Positions 7,449 through 16,907 of a stretch of 64,000 nt of DNA are shown here, one piece after another; the stretch's first letter is position 1, and the number at the start of each line of letters is the position of its first letter. The notes beneath the pieces were generated by a model. It worked only from the letters and a program-made list of their open reading frames with translations. It was not told the DNA's origin and searched no databases. The translations under genes were made by a program, and so were the position numbers. The DNA is taken from assembly GCF_042433895.1 (NCBI RefSeq), contig NZ_JBHLUA010000022.1, positions 30,943 to 94,942 on the forward strand, read 5' to 3'. This stretch comes from Mesonia maritima. Lineage in GTDB: Bacteria > Bacteroidota > Bacteroidia > Flavobacteriales > Flavobacteriaceae.

Positions 7449-9137
7449 TTATTTTTTAATTAATCGTTTGCTTTCAATTAAGTTGTTTTCTGAATAAATT
7501 GCTACTTGATACACTCCTGAATTTAAATCTCCAAGAGAAATAGAGGGTATTGAGTTTCCATTTTCAACTTCTACATTTTTTATCATTCTACCTTGCATAT
7601 CGAAAAAACGAACTTCGTAAGAAGCTTCAACTAACCCATTAATTGTTAATACATTATCAGTAGGATTAGGATATAAAGCTATATTATTCTTTTCAAAATT
7701 ATTTACTGATAACGGATTTTCAGGTAGAGGAATCATATCACCGCCATTAGCTGTAGCAACCCAAAGACCGAATCCTTCTCCATCACTATTAACTGATGGG
7801 TCTAAAAAACCAGAAGCTACTACTGTAAGTGCTTGGTCTTGTAAATTCAATGTACTTAACGGAGCTAGATAAGAAGCAACTGTTGTAGTGTTATTTTCAT
7901 CACGAATATCAATTGTATAATCTTCCACTCCTAATTCTAAATAGCCTTGAAAGTCAGTATAAGAAATATCATCAACTAGCGTTCCTGCACCAATTCCTGT
8001 TTCTACTACATCTACGGTTGGCGCGTCTGTAGAACCGTGGTGGACCAATACATCAACATTTCCTGAGGTCATCGCAGTTTCTCTGGCACCGCTATAAACT
8101 TCTAAACCAAATGCTGGAGCTGGATTATAACCTGTTGGACTTACAATTCCATCAGCAACTGCAATATAAGTTTCATTTGCTTGTAGTGTTACGGGAAAGG
8201 TGGCTATTGCATCAGAAACATCGGTACTATTTCCCGGTGCTACTGCAATTTCAGCTTCTACACCGGCAGGAAAATCTAAAAAGGGTGTCGCAGTCCTAAA
8301 TTCGAAATTGTCTTGTAACATTTCTCCGTTTAAATATAAGTCTACTGTTGATGCAGCTGCATCAGCAGAATTATGGATAACTTGCAAGCGAGCGGTAGAA
8401 TTTGCAAGTTCAACTAAATTCCCTCCTGTTGGAAGCGCAACCCAAATTCCAAATTCAGGTCCACCGCTATTCACTGAAGGGTCAACAAATCCAGAAGCTA
8501 AAGCCACTGCTGCTCCTCCGGTTAAACCTAAAGTAGACAAAGGTGCTTCATAAGAAGCTATCGTGGTTGTATTAGAAGCATCTTGAACTTCGAGAGTATA
8601 GTCTGCTACAGGTAATTGTAAATATCCATCAAAGTTAGTATACGAAATATCATCAACCACTACACCTGCTCCAACTCCTGTTTCTACAATATCTACGGTA
8701 GGTGCATCTGTAGAACCATGATAAACAAGTACATCTACCTCTGAAGGATTGGCGGCAGCTTCTTGACCCAACGGGTAAACCTCTATATCAAATGATGGAG
8801 AAGGATTATAACCTGTAGTACTCACGATACCATCGGCTATGGCGATATAAGTTTCATTTGAAGCTAAATTAAAATTAAAGCTAGCAATTGCATCTGAAGC
8901 ACTTGTACTATTATTAGGTGCTACATCTATCGTTAAAGTAACTCCCGCAGGTAAATCTACAAATGGTGTGGCAGTTCTAAATTCAAAATCATCTAATTCT
9001 AAATTCCCATTAATGTATACATCTACTTCTTGCACAGCTGCATCTGGAGAATTATGAATTATTTGAACACGTGCGGTTTGAGCAAATAGTAATTGCGCAA
9101 AAAACACACAAACGAAGGTTAAAGTAATTTTTTTCAT
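7449..9137 (-). CDS. Secreted repeat protein with DUF4397 modules and T9SS C-terminal sorting domain
   Basis: The 562-residue product has a cleavable signal peptide (ends near LLFAQTA), then two similar units of about 230 residues. Each unit begins with an HNS.DAA motif and has a second half beginning HGSTDAPTVD, so four DUF4397-like beta-sandwich modules are likely. The units share long near-identical stretches such as DFEFRTATPF versus NFEFRTATPF. The last 80 or so residues (NIALYPNPTDN to the SKRLIKK end) form a T9SS type A sorting domain, predicting cell-surface attachment or release. DUF4397 function is unknown; adhesion or glycan binding is possible. Single gene with its own terminator and a long AT-rich 5' region. 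Confidence 0.85.
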   Translation of the reverse strand: MKKITLTFVCVFFAQLLFAQTARVQIIHNSPDAAVQEVDVYINGNLELDDFEFRTATPFVDLPAGVTLTIDVAPNNSTSASDAIASFNFNLASNETYIAIADGIVSTTGYNPSPSFDIEVYPLGQEAAANPSEVDVLVYHGSTDAPTVDIVETGVGAGVVVDDISYTNFDGYLQLPVADYTLEVQDASNTTTIASYEAPLSTLGLTGGAAVALASGFVDPSVNSGGPEFGIWVALPTGGNLVELANSTARLQVIHNSADAAASTVDLYLNGEMLQDNFEFRTATPFLDFPAGVEAEIAVAPGNSTDVSDAIATFPVTLQANETYIAVADGIVSPTGYNPAPAFGLEVYSGARETAMTSGNVDVLVHHGSTDAPTVDVVETGIGAGTLVDDISYTDFQGYLELGVEDYTIDIRDENNTTTVASYLAPLSTLNLQDQALTVVASGFLDPSVNSDGEGFGLWVATANGGDMIPLPENPLSVNNFEKNNIALYPNPTDNVLTINGLVEASYEVRFFDMQGRMIKNVEVENGNSIPSISLGDLNSGVYQVAIYSENNLIESKRLIKK

Positions 9138-9475
9138 AATTTTTTGTTTAATTAATTTATAAAAACTTTAAACGAAAATAGCATATAAATATTTTTCACA
9201 ATGAAATTTTGCATTATTTTAACTTAAATAATTAAATATCAACAATATAATGAATGAAAATTAAAAGTATTTGAATTTGAGTTTTATATATATTTATGAA
9301 TTTAGATTCTTAAGATAAAAACATGCACCGTTTCTCATTATAAAATTTCCGCAAGAAAAGTTCACTTACGATATCTAACATTAGCGTAGTTGCTCACAAA
9401 GAGCACTTAAAAATCTGACTATATTACCTAATTAACACGGAAAGCTTTACTGCCAAGAAGTTTTAACTAGATAAT
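9138..9475. other. AT-rich intergenic region without a recognised gene
   Basis: These 338 bases separate the DUF4397 gene from the GNAT gene, both transcribed leftward. No ORF with coding character, tRNA or perfect -7 box was found. A weak 5-bp hairpin (9391-9395 with 9401-9405) lacks a T tract. The part near 9138 presumably carries the promoter of the DUF4397 gene, and the part near 9475 the 3' end of the long operon. Confidence 0.5.
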
Positions 9476-10015
9476 TTATTTTCTAAAATCACTTTCTAAA
9501 ATGGCATATTCAAAATTATCGCTCCAACCGGTTTTTAGCGGTAAAGCTTTTCTGCGGTGACCTTCACGTTTCATTCCTGCTTTTTCCAAAACACGTATAC
9601 TTCCAAAATTTTCTATTGCACAACCAGCTTCGATTCTGTGTAAGTTTAATTCATCGAAACCAAATTGAATAATTCTTCCTAAACTTTCTGAAGCGAAACC
9701 TTTGTTCCAAAATTGAGGCGAAAATTTAAACCAAACTTCCGCCGCATTATATTTTTTCGAACCTAAATTTAAGGTAATCATTCCTATGAATTGCCGCGTT
9801 GATGCTATAAATACTGAAAAAACATACGCATTTCCACTTTCTACAGAAGCTAGTAACTTCTCGATTACTTTTCGAGTTTCTTCAATATTTTCAGGAATTC
9901 CCGCAGTATTGAATTTATCTACTTCGGGATGTAAATGTAACTCATGAATTTCCTGCAAATCTTCTTCTTTAATGATTTCAAGATTTAATCGAGTTGATGT
10001 GAGATTCAATTTCAT
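9476..10015 (-). CDS. GNAT family N-acetyltransferase (RimJ/RimL type)
   Basis: The 179-residue protein matches the RimJ/RimL branch of GNAT acetyltransferases: start TSTRLNLEIIKEEDL, acetyl-CoA pocket segment PQFWNKGFASESL, and RIEAGCAIENFGSIRVLEKAGMKREG, where the last part is the conserved end of the fold. It should transfer an acetyl group from acetyl-CoA to an amine, for instance a protein N-terminus or a small molecule. It is the last gene of the leftward run beginning at 20.8 kb, 63 bases after the SLC13 carrier, so membership in that operon is possible but less sure than for the others. Confidence 0.85.
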   Translation of the reverse strand: MKLNLTSTRLNLEIIKEEDLQEIHELHLHPEVDKFNTAGIPENIEETRKVIEKLLASVESGNAYVFSVFIASTRQFIGMITLNLGSKKYNAAEVWFKFSPQFWNKGFASESLGRIIQFGFDELNLHRIEAGCAIENFGSIRVLEKAGMKREGHRRKALPLKTGWSDNFEYAILESDFRK

Positions 10016-10078
10016 AAATGATTTAAAAAACCAAAATAGAAATTTAAATTGAATCCATTTTTAATGATCACTAAAATT

Positions 10079-11587
10079 CTATTTTAAAATTTCAGGAAAG
10101 CCGTCAGCTACAATATGAAAAGCGAACGGCAATAAAAAGTAAATCGCAAACGTGATCACAAGAATAGAAATAATATTCATGAGAAAACCTTTCTTTACCA
10201 TATCGGGAATTTTTAGGTAACCCGAGCCGAAAACAATCGCATTAGGTGGCGTAGCAACCGGTAACATAAATGCGCAAGAAGCTGCTAAAGTAACGCCTAT
10301 CATAATAAAATAAGGATGAATATTAAAACTTAAAGCCACGGGTGCCAAAATTGGTAAAAGCATCGCTGTTGTCGCTAAATTTGAAGTGACTTCAGTTAAG
10401 AAATTTACAGCGGCGACTAAAATTAGAATTAGAAAGAAAAGCGGTAAATTTTCTAATCGCGTAAGTTGTTCTGCAATCCAAACGGCTAATCCTGTTGAAG
10501 TAAAACCTTCGGCTAGTGCCATTCCGCCACCGAAAAGAATAATAATGCCCCACGGAATTTTTACAGCTTCATCCCAGGTTAGAATACTACGATCTCGCTT
10601 TTTTGTAGGAATTAAGAAAAGAATAATAGCTGCTGAAATCGCAATAATGGTATCATCTAAAGCCGGAATAATGGTTTCGAGAAGCGATCTGAAAATCCAA
10701 GCAAAAGCGGTTAAGGTAAACACAATTAAAACAGCTTTTTCTTCATAAGAAATTCTACCGAGTTTTTTCTTCATCTCTTGAATTTCAACTCTTCCGCCGG
10801 GAAATTTTAATTTATTCAATTTAAACGCGACCGCCGTTAAATATTTCCAACAAAAGAAAATCAAGATAACAGCGATTGGGAAAGCAAATTTCATCCAATC
10901 GAAAAAACTTAATTTTATATCATATAATTTCTCTAAAATTCCAGCTAAAACTAAGTTTGGCGGTGTTCCGATAAGTGTGGATATTCCTCCAATTGAAGCG
11001 CTGTAGGCAATGGAAAGCATTAAGGCTTTTCCAAAATTTCCTACTTCATTTGTTTGTTGCTCTTTTTCGAATTGTTTAATAATTGCCATCGCGATTGGCA
11101 ACATCATTACCGTAGTTGCGGTATTTGAAATCCACATCGATAAAAATGCGGTAGAAACCATGAAGCCCAAAATAATATAACTGACTTTTGAGCCGATAAT
11201 ATGAATGATATTTAAAGCAATTCGTTGATGCAATTTCCAACGTTCAATAGCAATTGCTAGAATAAAGCCACCGACGTATAAAAAAACATATTTATGTCCA
11301 TATAATTTTGTGGTTTCGCCTAATGCTAAAACGCCTGATAATGGAAAAATTACCATCGGTAATAAAGCGGTGACGGCAATAGGAACTACTTCGGTTACCC
11401 ACCAAATTGCCATCCAAATTGTTAACCCTAAAACCGAAAACGCTTCATTGCTGAGCGCTTCCGGTTTCTCTAAAACTTGAAAATGAAAAACAACAAAAGC
11501 TAATGGACCAAGTAGTCGAAAAATAATTTTTATAATCGCAGGTTTTTCTGAAACTTTTAAAAAGAAATTTTTAAACGAGTTGCTCAT
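10079..11587 (-). CDS. SLC13/DASS family Na+-coupled dicarboxylate-type transporter
   Basis: The 502-residue inner-membrane protein has about 11-12 hydrophobic segments and the paired DASS hairpin motifs: SMWISNTATTVMMLP in the first repeat and EVTSNLATTAMLLP in the second. These loops hold substrate and Na+ in VcINDY-type succinate carriers; the second reads SNL instead of SNT. The end of the protein has the family signature ATPPNAIVFGSGY. Likely cargo is a C4-dicarboxylate or acidic amino acid, which suits its place in an operon with IadA, whose product is aspartate. It follows the porin gene by 53 bases. Confidence 0.85.
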   Translation of the reverse strand: MSNSFKNFFLKVSEKPAIIKIIFRLLGPLAFVVFHFQVLEKPEALSNEAFSVLGLTIWMAIWWVTEVVPIAVTALLPMVIFPLSGVLALGETTKLYGHKYVFLYVGGFILAIAIERWKLHQRIALNIIHIIGSKVSYIILGFMVSTAFLSMWISNTATTVMMLPIAMAIIKQFEKEQQTNEVGNFGKALMLSIAYSASIGGISTLIGTPPNLVLAGILEKLYDIKLSFFDWMKFAFPIAVILIFFCWKYLTAVAFKLNKLKFPGGRVEIQEMKKKLGRISYEEKAVLIVFTLTAFAWIFRSLLETIIPALDDTIIAISAAIILFLIPTKKRDRSILTWDEAVKIPWGIIILFGGGMALAEGFTSTGLAVWIAEQLTRLENLPLFFLILILVAAVNFLTEVTSNLATTAMLLPILAPVALSFNIHPYFIMIGVTLAASCAFMLPVATPPNAIVFGSGYLKIPDMVKKGFLMNIISILVITFAIYFLLPFAFHIVADGFPEILK

Positions 11588-11640
11588 TCTTTAGACTTGG
11601 ATTAATATATTTTTTAAAAAATTTGAGGCTGTAATTTAGT

Positions 11641-12864
11641 CTAAAAAACTACTTGCAATACAATTTCACCAATAAATTCTTTGGTATCGTTTCCATATTC
11701 TACTGATGAAAAAGCGGTTTGTAATTTTAAATTATTCCCTTTAAAGTATTTTGAAAGTCCTAAGGTATAAGCTTTTGTATCCATTAAAATTGAAGAATCA
11801 TTATTTTCAAATTCAGGGGTGATTTTAGTATATCGCAAATCTACCGCATAACCTGAAAGTGTTGCGTAACCTAACTGAACATTCGAGGCATCGCCTAGGG
11901 ATAAATATTCACTAATTTGTTGCGGTTGCAAAGCTACACTTCCGGCTTCATTTACAAAAGTTTGCTCAAGCCCGGTTGCTGAAGAGTTTGCATATTCTCC
12001 TAAGATTGAAAAACCTTGATATTTAAATAAAATATCGGCATAAACTTGTCTATAATCTGGCAATTGTGGTTTACCGTTTTCTTCATAAATCACAAAATCA
12101 TTATGGCCTTCTCCTACCGAATTACTTGCGCCATCGTTAAAACTTGCCGCGCCACCAATTACAAATTTTGGTGTAGCTTCGTGCAATAAATCTGCGGTGT
12201 AAACGCCGTTTCCTTCAGAAAAATAACCGAGCGGATAAATATCTAAACGTCCGCCATATTTTAATCCGCCTCTGTCAAGATCTCTAGAATCGGTTCCGAA
12301 AGAATTTCTTCCATCTCCTGAAGTTAAAGCAAGTTGTGGATCGATTCCGACGCCACCAACTTTAAAATTACTTTCAATAAACACTCCGAATTCCCGACCG
12401 GTATTGCTTAACGACGTACTTAATAAACTTCTTCTTGTAAATTGAAATTTATCTTCATCAAACGTCATTTCGCGGTTATTTACAAATGTACGTTTTTGAC
12501 CGACTGTAATATTTAGAAATTCAGTTGGATGATATGCTACCCAAGCGTCTAAAAGCGGATCTGACAAACTAAAATTTGCTTGAATAAAGAAGCTTACTTT
12601 TTCTTTTAAGGCTTTGCCGCCGATATTAAAATAGGTCCGTTTCGCATTAAATTCATTTTCACCATCTTCATCTTCAAATTTTGAGTAGGTATAAGAAGGT
12701 TGCACAAAACCACCAATTTTAAATTGGTAATTATTATCTTCAAAATTAAAACGTAAACCTTCCCCTAATTCAAAACTCGCCGAATTTGTATTAATGGTAT
12801 TGTTTTCTTGAGCCATCATTGCGATAGCGAATAAAAACATAATTGGATATACTATATTTTTCAT
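11641..12864 (-). CDS. Outer-membrane porin, phosphate-selective porin O/P (OprP) type, copy A
   Basis: The 407-residue product has a signal peptide (cut near AMMAQEN), then a barrel with alternating aromatic strands and the terminal strand ending in Phe (IGEIVLQVVF). Segments IGGFVQPSYTYS, LKYGGRLDIYPLG and GASNSVGEG recall the OprO/OprP family of 16-stranded anion-selective trimers. It is homologous to the porin at 14436-15749 (shared KYGGRLD block, similar order of strands). In this operon it likely lets small anionic peptides or dicarboxylates cross the outer membrane; no SusC/SusD pair is present. Specificity is inferred from the context. Confidence 0.8.
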   Translation of the reverse strand: MKNIVYPIMFLFAIAMMAQENNTINTNSASFELGEGLRFNFEDNNYQFKIGGFVQPSYTYSKFEDEDGENEFNAKRTYFNIGGKALKEKVSFFIQANFSLSDPLLDAWVAYHPTEFLNITVGQKRTFVNNREMTFDEDKFQFTRRSLLSTSLSNTGREFGVFIESNFKVGGVGIDPQLALTSGDGRNSFGTDSRDLDRGGLKYGGRLDIYPLGYFSEGNGVYTADLLHEATPKFVIGGAASFNDGASNSVGEGHNDFVIYEENGKPQLPDYRQVYADILFKYQGFSILGEYANSSATGLEQTFVNEAGSVALQPQQISEYLSLGDASNVQLGYATLSGYAVDLRYTKITPEFENNDSSILMDTKAYTLGLSKYFKGNNLKLQTAFSSVEYGNDTKEFIGEIVLQVVF

Positions 12865-12880
12865 GGTAAACTGGATCTTT

Positions 12881-14425
12881 TTATAATTTTTCTTGCTTCA
12901 AGTATCGGTAATACGGTAATTCTTCTCCTAAATCGGTTTCGAGCACGTTATATGACAAAAAACTGTTCTCGGCTTCAGGTTCTAGCGTTTCTATTGCCAG
13001 ATTCGCATTTTTCTGATTCATATATACAACGTAACTTCCAGACGCGAATTCCTTTTGAACGGTGGAAGTTTCCGTCGTAAGATCTTGCCGATGAACCCCT
13101 TCATATTTATTAAGATTTGGGTGGTATTTTGTAACGGTGTATTTTTCTACTTCTGCTGAAGTTTCTTTATTTAATTCTTTCACTTCTAAACCCAACACTC
13201 GTAAACGTTTTACAAGTTTTTCCTGTGAAGGCAAAAGCACATAAGCTGTTGGTCTTTTTCGTGTTAACGTAGCAGAAGATTTCAAAGCGTTTCTTAAAAT
13301 CACTTCTTCAGAAATCATTTCATTGGTGGCTAAATCGATAAATTTCATTTGTGCTTTTGAAACATACCGTTTTGATTTCACCACAGCTTCGTGCTTATTT
13401 TGAATAGCTTCTGAAATTACTTCTTTTATAAATGCTGAATTCTCATAAGCCGATTTTAAATATGATTCTGCGATTAAAAAAGTGGTCATCGTTCTTCGTT
13501 TGAAGGAAGTTTTTCCTAACCCAACACCACGAACCTCAATTAAAGTAGAAATTGCATTGGTTAAGGCGTAAGAAGTTGCACTCGAACGCGCATTAATAGA
13601 TCCTAAATTGAAGCAAGTATATCCTTGACAATCGGAAGTTGAAAAATAATCGAACGAACGCAGATCGTTTTCTTTTAAGTATGATTTTGCCGGATCTACA
13701 AATTCGTTTTTAGTAAATTCTCGCAGATTTTCAGGAACATTTAAATTTCCAGAATACAAAAACATCACGTCATACGGATTGGTAACGCCATATTCTGCAT
13801 AATGCACAAAATCTCTCCTAAACGGTCGGTATTCGTGAAAATCTAAAGCAACTTCCGCATTAAAATCGCTAAAGGCTTGTTTTAAAATAATACTCTCTTT
13901 GGCGTTCAATTTAGTTTGATCTCTGTTTAGATCTAACCCATTTTTAGCATCGCGAAGTTGTTTATTAAAGCCATCGATATTCGCCATCGGAATAATCCCG
14001 ATTTCAAGCTTATCGAACAAATATTGATAAGAATCGTCCGTTAATAGTTTTTTGATAAGAAATAAAACGCCTTCAGCACTTGCGGGTTCATCACCGTGAA
14101 TGGCGGCTTGAATCCAAACTTTTACTTTCTCTTGGTTTGAATCTTTTTTATTCAGTAAAAGGAAAGGGATTTTTTCTCCTTTTTGACTTTCGCCAATATA
14201 TGATAAAGTCGCTATATCTTGATGGTTTTCACTGAGCGGCTTTAAATAAGCCATCATTTCAGAATAAGTGGTAAAACCTTTCTTTTTTTGAAAAGCCGGT
14301 GTAGTTATTTCGACATCAAAATCCGGAAAGAATTTTTGAGTGACTTCTTTGGGTTGCGGATTTAAAATTTGTGCAGCGCAAAACGAAGTCGACAAAAATA
14401 ATACTATAATAAGAGTGTTTTTCAT
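12881..14425 (-). CDS. Secreted M14 family zinc carboxypeptidase
   Basis: The 514-residue protein carries a signal peptide (FCAAQ cleavage region) and an M14 peptidase domain over about residues 50-330. Zinc ligands are His110 and Glu113 in AIHGDEPASAEG and His197 in LDFHEYRPF; the general base is Glu297 in TLIEVRG. The second half (330-514) is a beta-rich region of unknown role. No T9SS tail is seen, so it probably stays in the periplasm. It should trim C-terminal residues from peptides that enter through the flanking porins; spacing of 10 and 16 bases to both porin genes supports one transcript. Confidence 0.85.
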   Translation of the reverse strand: MKNTLIIVLFLSTSFCAAQILNPQPKEVTQKFFPDFDVEITTPAFQKKKGFTTYSEMMAYLKPLSENHQDIATLSYIGESQKGEKIPFLLLNKKDSNQEKVKVWIQAAIHGDEPASAEGVLFLIKKLLTDDSYQYLFDKLEIGIIPMANIDGFNKQLRDAKNGLDLNRDQTKLNAKESIILKQAFSDFNAEVALDFHEYRPFRRDFVHYAEYGVTNPYDVMFLYSGNLNVPENLREFTKNEFVDPAKSYLKENDLRSFDYFSTSDCQGYTCFNLGSINARSSATSYALTNAISTLIEVRGVGLGKTSFKRRTMTTFLIAESYLKSAYENSAFIKEVISEAIQNKHEAVVKSKRYVSKAQMKFIDLATNEMISEEVILRNALKSSATLTRKRPTAYVLLPSQEKLVKRLRVLGLEVKELNKETSAEVEKYTVTKYHPNLNKYEGVHRQDLTTETSTVQKEFASGSYVVYMNQKNANLAIETLEPEAENSFLSYNVLETDLGEELPYYRYLKQEKL

Positions 14426-14435
14426 TGCTATTTTT

Positions 14436-15749
14436 TTAAAATCCGATTGAAAAAATTAGTCGGGCGATCCATTCATTTCCATTGATTGGATCTCCGTTAA
14501 AGTCGTTTGAACCCGGAGCTGCATCTACATACGTAAATGAAGTCTGAATTTTAGCGCCATAATTTCGATCTAAATATTTACTAATTCCGAAAGTGTAATA
14601 ATTAGGACGATTGTAAAATGTTCCGTTATTTAAAAACGAATACGTATCGGCTTCTAAATGTGTGTAACGTGCATCTACCGAAATTAAATTTTTAAATAAA
14701 TAACCGGCTTGAATGTTATACCCTTCCCCTAACATCATTCTTCCTTTTACATAATTTTCTACATCTTGAATTCCGTTTACCAGAAAACTTGTCGAGGTAG
14801 AACCATCATTTCGAACGCGTTGGGTAATATCGTTTCCTACCGTTGCGGTACTTTTTACAAATTCACCCAGCATTGAAAAACCTTTGTATTTAAACAGAAA
14901 ATCGATTCCGAATTTGGTGTAATCGGGCAAGGCTTCATCACCATCATCATTTAAATAAAGTACGCTTCCGCTTTCTCTTCCGCGGCGAGAACTCATTCCG
15001 TCGTTATAGCTGTAATTTACACCAACCACTAATTTTGGTGTTAATTCTCGAACCATATCGACTTGTCTAAACTGGCCGAAATAGGTAAATAAACCGAAAG
15101 GTAAAAAGTCTAATCTCCCGCCATATTTTAATCCCCCGCGGTCTTTTTGAAACACATTTAAACCATCGCCATTGGTAAGCGTTAGCGTAGGTTTTAAATA
15201 AGAACCGCCGGGAATTCTAAAAGTTCCATCTGCAAATAATCCAAATTCTCGAATAGTACTAAATGCTGAAGTTACTCTACTTCGCTCGACAAGTTGCAGC
15301 GTTTGCGAACTCATTCTTAATTCACGATTATCGGTAGCGGTAGAACGTTGCCCAAAGGTTAACGAAATATCATCGGTTAGATCATATTCTAAATACGCAT
15401 CTAATAGAAAAGTTCCCGCATCATCTTCGCCTTCAATATCTATTTCTGGTGTTCCGCTTAAATCTACTTTTAATCGGTAACTCAGTTTTTCATTTTCAGA
15501 ATTTCCTGATAAACTTAACCGCAAACGACGCATTCTAAATCGTTTATAAATTTCTGAATCGTAATTCCCGAGGTAACGCTTGGTCTCCACATAAGGTTGT
15601 GCATAACCTTCTAATTGAATTGAATAGCCGTTTTCTCCTGAAAAATGAAGACCTTCACCAAAATTGTACTTATCCAGATAAATCTGACTGGTACAAATAG
15701 CGGGAAGCGATAAGAGAATAAAAAATGCTATTATTTTTATTGATTTCAT
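14436..15749 (-). CDS. Outer-membrane porin, phosphate-selective porin O/P (OprP) type, copy B
   Basis: The 437-residue protein has a signal peptide (cleavage near ICTSQIYL) and a barrel with the terminal strand WIARLIFSIGF ending in Phe. EGYAQPYVETKRYLG, RMRRLRLSLSG and GGLKYGGRLDFLPFG match the OprO/OprP family. It is a diverged paralogue of the porin at 11641-12864; the two flank the M14 carboxypeptidase gene, a likely tandem duplication with the peptidase between. It lies 9 bases after iadA in the same direction, so coupling with dipeptide use is strongly suggested. Two porins with different pore linings could widen the range of anionic peptides admitted. Confidence 0.8.
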   Translation of the reverse strand: MKSIKIIAFFILLSLPAICTSQIYLDKYNFGEGLHFSGENGYSIQLEGYAQPYVETKRYLGNYDSEIYKRFRMRRLRLSLSGNSENEKLSYRLKVDLSGTPEIDIEGEDDAGTFLLDAYLEYDLTDDISLTFGQRSTATDNRELRMSSQTLQLVERSRVTSAFSTIREFGLFADGTFRIPGGSYLKPTLTLTNGDGLNVFQKDRGGLKYGGRLDFLPFGLFTYFGQFRQVDMVRELTPKLVVGVNYSYNDGMSSRRGRESGSVLYLNDDGDEALPDYTKFGIDFLFKYKGFSMLGEFVKSTATVGNDITQRVRNDGSTSTSFLVNGIQDVENYVKGRMMLGEGYNIQAGYLFKNLISVDARYTHLEADTYSFLNNGTFYNRPNYYTFGISKYLDRNYGAKIQTSFTYVDAAPGSNDFNGDPINGNEWIARLIFSIGF

Positions 15750-15758
15750 AAGTAGAAA

Positions 15759-16904
15759 TTAATGTTCAAAATTTCCTTTTTGTAAAACTTTGGTATCTTC
15801 CATCATAAGTTGACCTTTTGCAAACACATCTTTTAAATTAAAATCGTCATCGAGGCAACATAAATCTGCATCGAAACCAACTTTAATACGGCCTTTTTCT
15901 TTAAGCGCTAAATTTTTCGCAGGATTTGTGGTAACTAATTTAATAGCTTCCGAAATCGGTAAATTACCTTCTTTTATTAAAGCTCGTGTTTGTTCAAAAT
16001 TTAAATTAATTGGCGCTTTGGTAAAGCCTATTAAATTTCCGTGTTCGTCTTTTTTTCCTAAACCGGCATTTCCGTCGCTACTAAACGTTAACTGATCGAT
16101 AGAAATTCCTTTTTCTAATGCATATAAAACCGATTTATACGGATCTGTATATTTTGTTCCGCCAGTAGTAATGTCTATCATTCCGCCCAACTTAGCGAAT
16201 TTTAAAGATTGCTCGAATAAAGATTTTGTTCTTCCGACGTGAGTTGGAGAAATATTTTCAATAGGAAATTCATGTTTTTCAACGAGTTCTAATAAAATAT
16301 CTATTTGTGAACTCATTCTTCCTAAATGAATATGCAAAATTCCTTTTTTCCCGGAAATTTGTCCGCCAACGCGAACTTCACGTAAATGCCTTAATAATTC
16401 GGTAGCAGTGGGATAAGATGAACGTTCATCACTAATGGCAACTTTACAACCAATCACTTTATCGATAAAAACCATATCGTCTTGAATAGAACTAGTAATG
16501 GTTACCGGATCGATGCTGAAATAGCTGGTAAACATATACGCTGTAATTCCTTCATCGGTAAGTGCTTTTGCTTTTGCGTATAAAGTTTTAATGCTTCTTG
16601 CGGTTCCGTCGGTTCCTAACAAACCTACCACAGTTGTGGTTCCGCAGTTTATAAATTGCCCCATCATAATTTCTGGAGTCATAGAAGCGTAACCGTGTTT
16701 TCCGCCGGCGCCAATTATATGAACGTGCTGATCGATAAAACCAGGCGTCACGATTTTTCCTTTAGCATCCCAAGTTTTTGCTATAGAAGCGTGACCTTCT
16801 ATGGTATCTTCGATGGCTAAAATTTTATTATTTCCTATTAAAATGTCTTTTTTTCCGAGGAATTCCGGAGCATAGACATTTGCATTTTTTATAAGTGTAA
16901 GCAT
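15759..16904 (-). CDS. iadA: Isoaspartyl dipeptidase (beta-aspartyl peptidase)
   Basis: The 381-residue amidohydrolase-superfamily enzyme hydrolyses beta-aspartyl (isoaspartyl) dipeptides to Asp plus an amino acid in the cytoplasm. All catalytic positions of E. coli IadA can be placed: HxH (His60, His62), the carboxylated lysine Lys154 in GCKVAISDE, His193, His222 in PTHVGR and Asp277 in SSDGNAG. VVGLLGTDG and RVGGQISGKKG also match closely. No signal peptide. It lies 3 bases after the DcuC carrier gene, so import and hydrolysis look coupled. Length and motifs are normal for the family; hydantoinases lack this motif set, so the name is secure. Confidence 0.93.
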   Translation of the reverse strand: MLTLIKNANVYAPEFLGKKDILIGNNKILAIEDTIEGHASIAKTWDAKGKIVTPGFIDQHVHIIGAGGKHGYASMTPEIMMGQFINCGTTTVVGLLGTDGTARSIKTLYAKAKALTDEGITAYMFTSYFSIDPVTITSSIQDDMVFIDKVIGCKVAISDERSSYPTATELLRHLREVRVGGQISGKKGILHIHLGRMSSQIDILLELVEKHEFPIENISPTHVGRTKSLFEQSLKFAKLGGMIDITTGGTKYTDPYKSVLYALEKGISIDQLTFSSDGNAGLGKKDEHGNLIGFTKAPINLNFEQTRALIKEGNLPISEAIKLVTTNPAKNLALKEKGRIKVGFDADLCCLDDDFNLKDVFAKGQLMMEDTKVLQKGNFEH

Positions 16905-16907
16905 ATT

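Noticed and set aside
8111..8553. Two rightward ORFs of 62 and 117 codons
   Set aside because: They lie antisense inside the DUF4397 gene, which has a signal peptide, repeated modules and a sorting tail; their composition is that of shadow frames.
9391..9405. Hairpin TGCTC/GAGCA
   Set aside because: Only five base pairs and no T tract on either strand, so not a convincing terminator.
9462..9480. Near match to 23562-23582 (TTTTAACTNGATAATTTATT)
   Set aside because: A single 20-base AT-rich match at two gene ends; one copy is coding for the YqeY C-terminus, so likely chance.
10386..10748. 120-codon rightward ORF
   Set aside because: It is antisense to the SLC13 carrier, has a basic, low-complexity translation and no recognisable start region.
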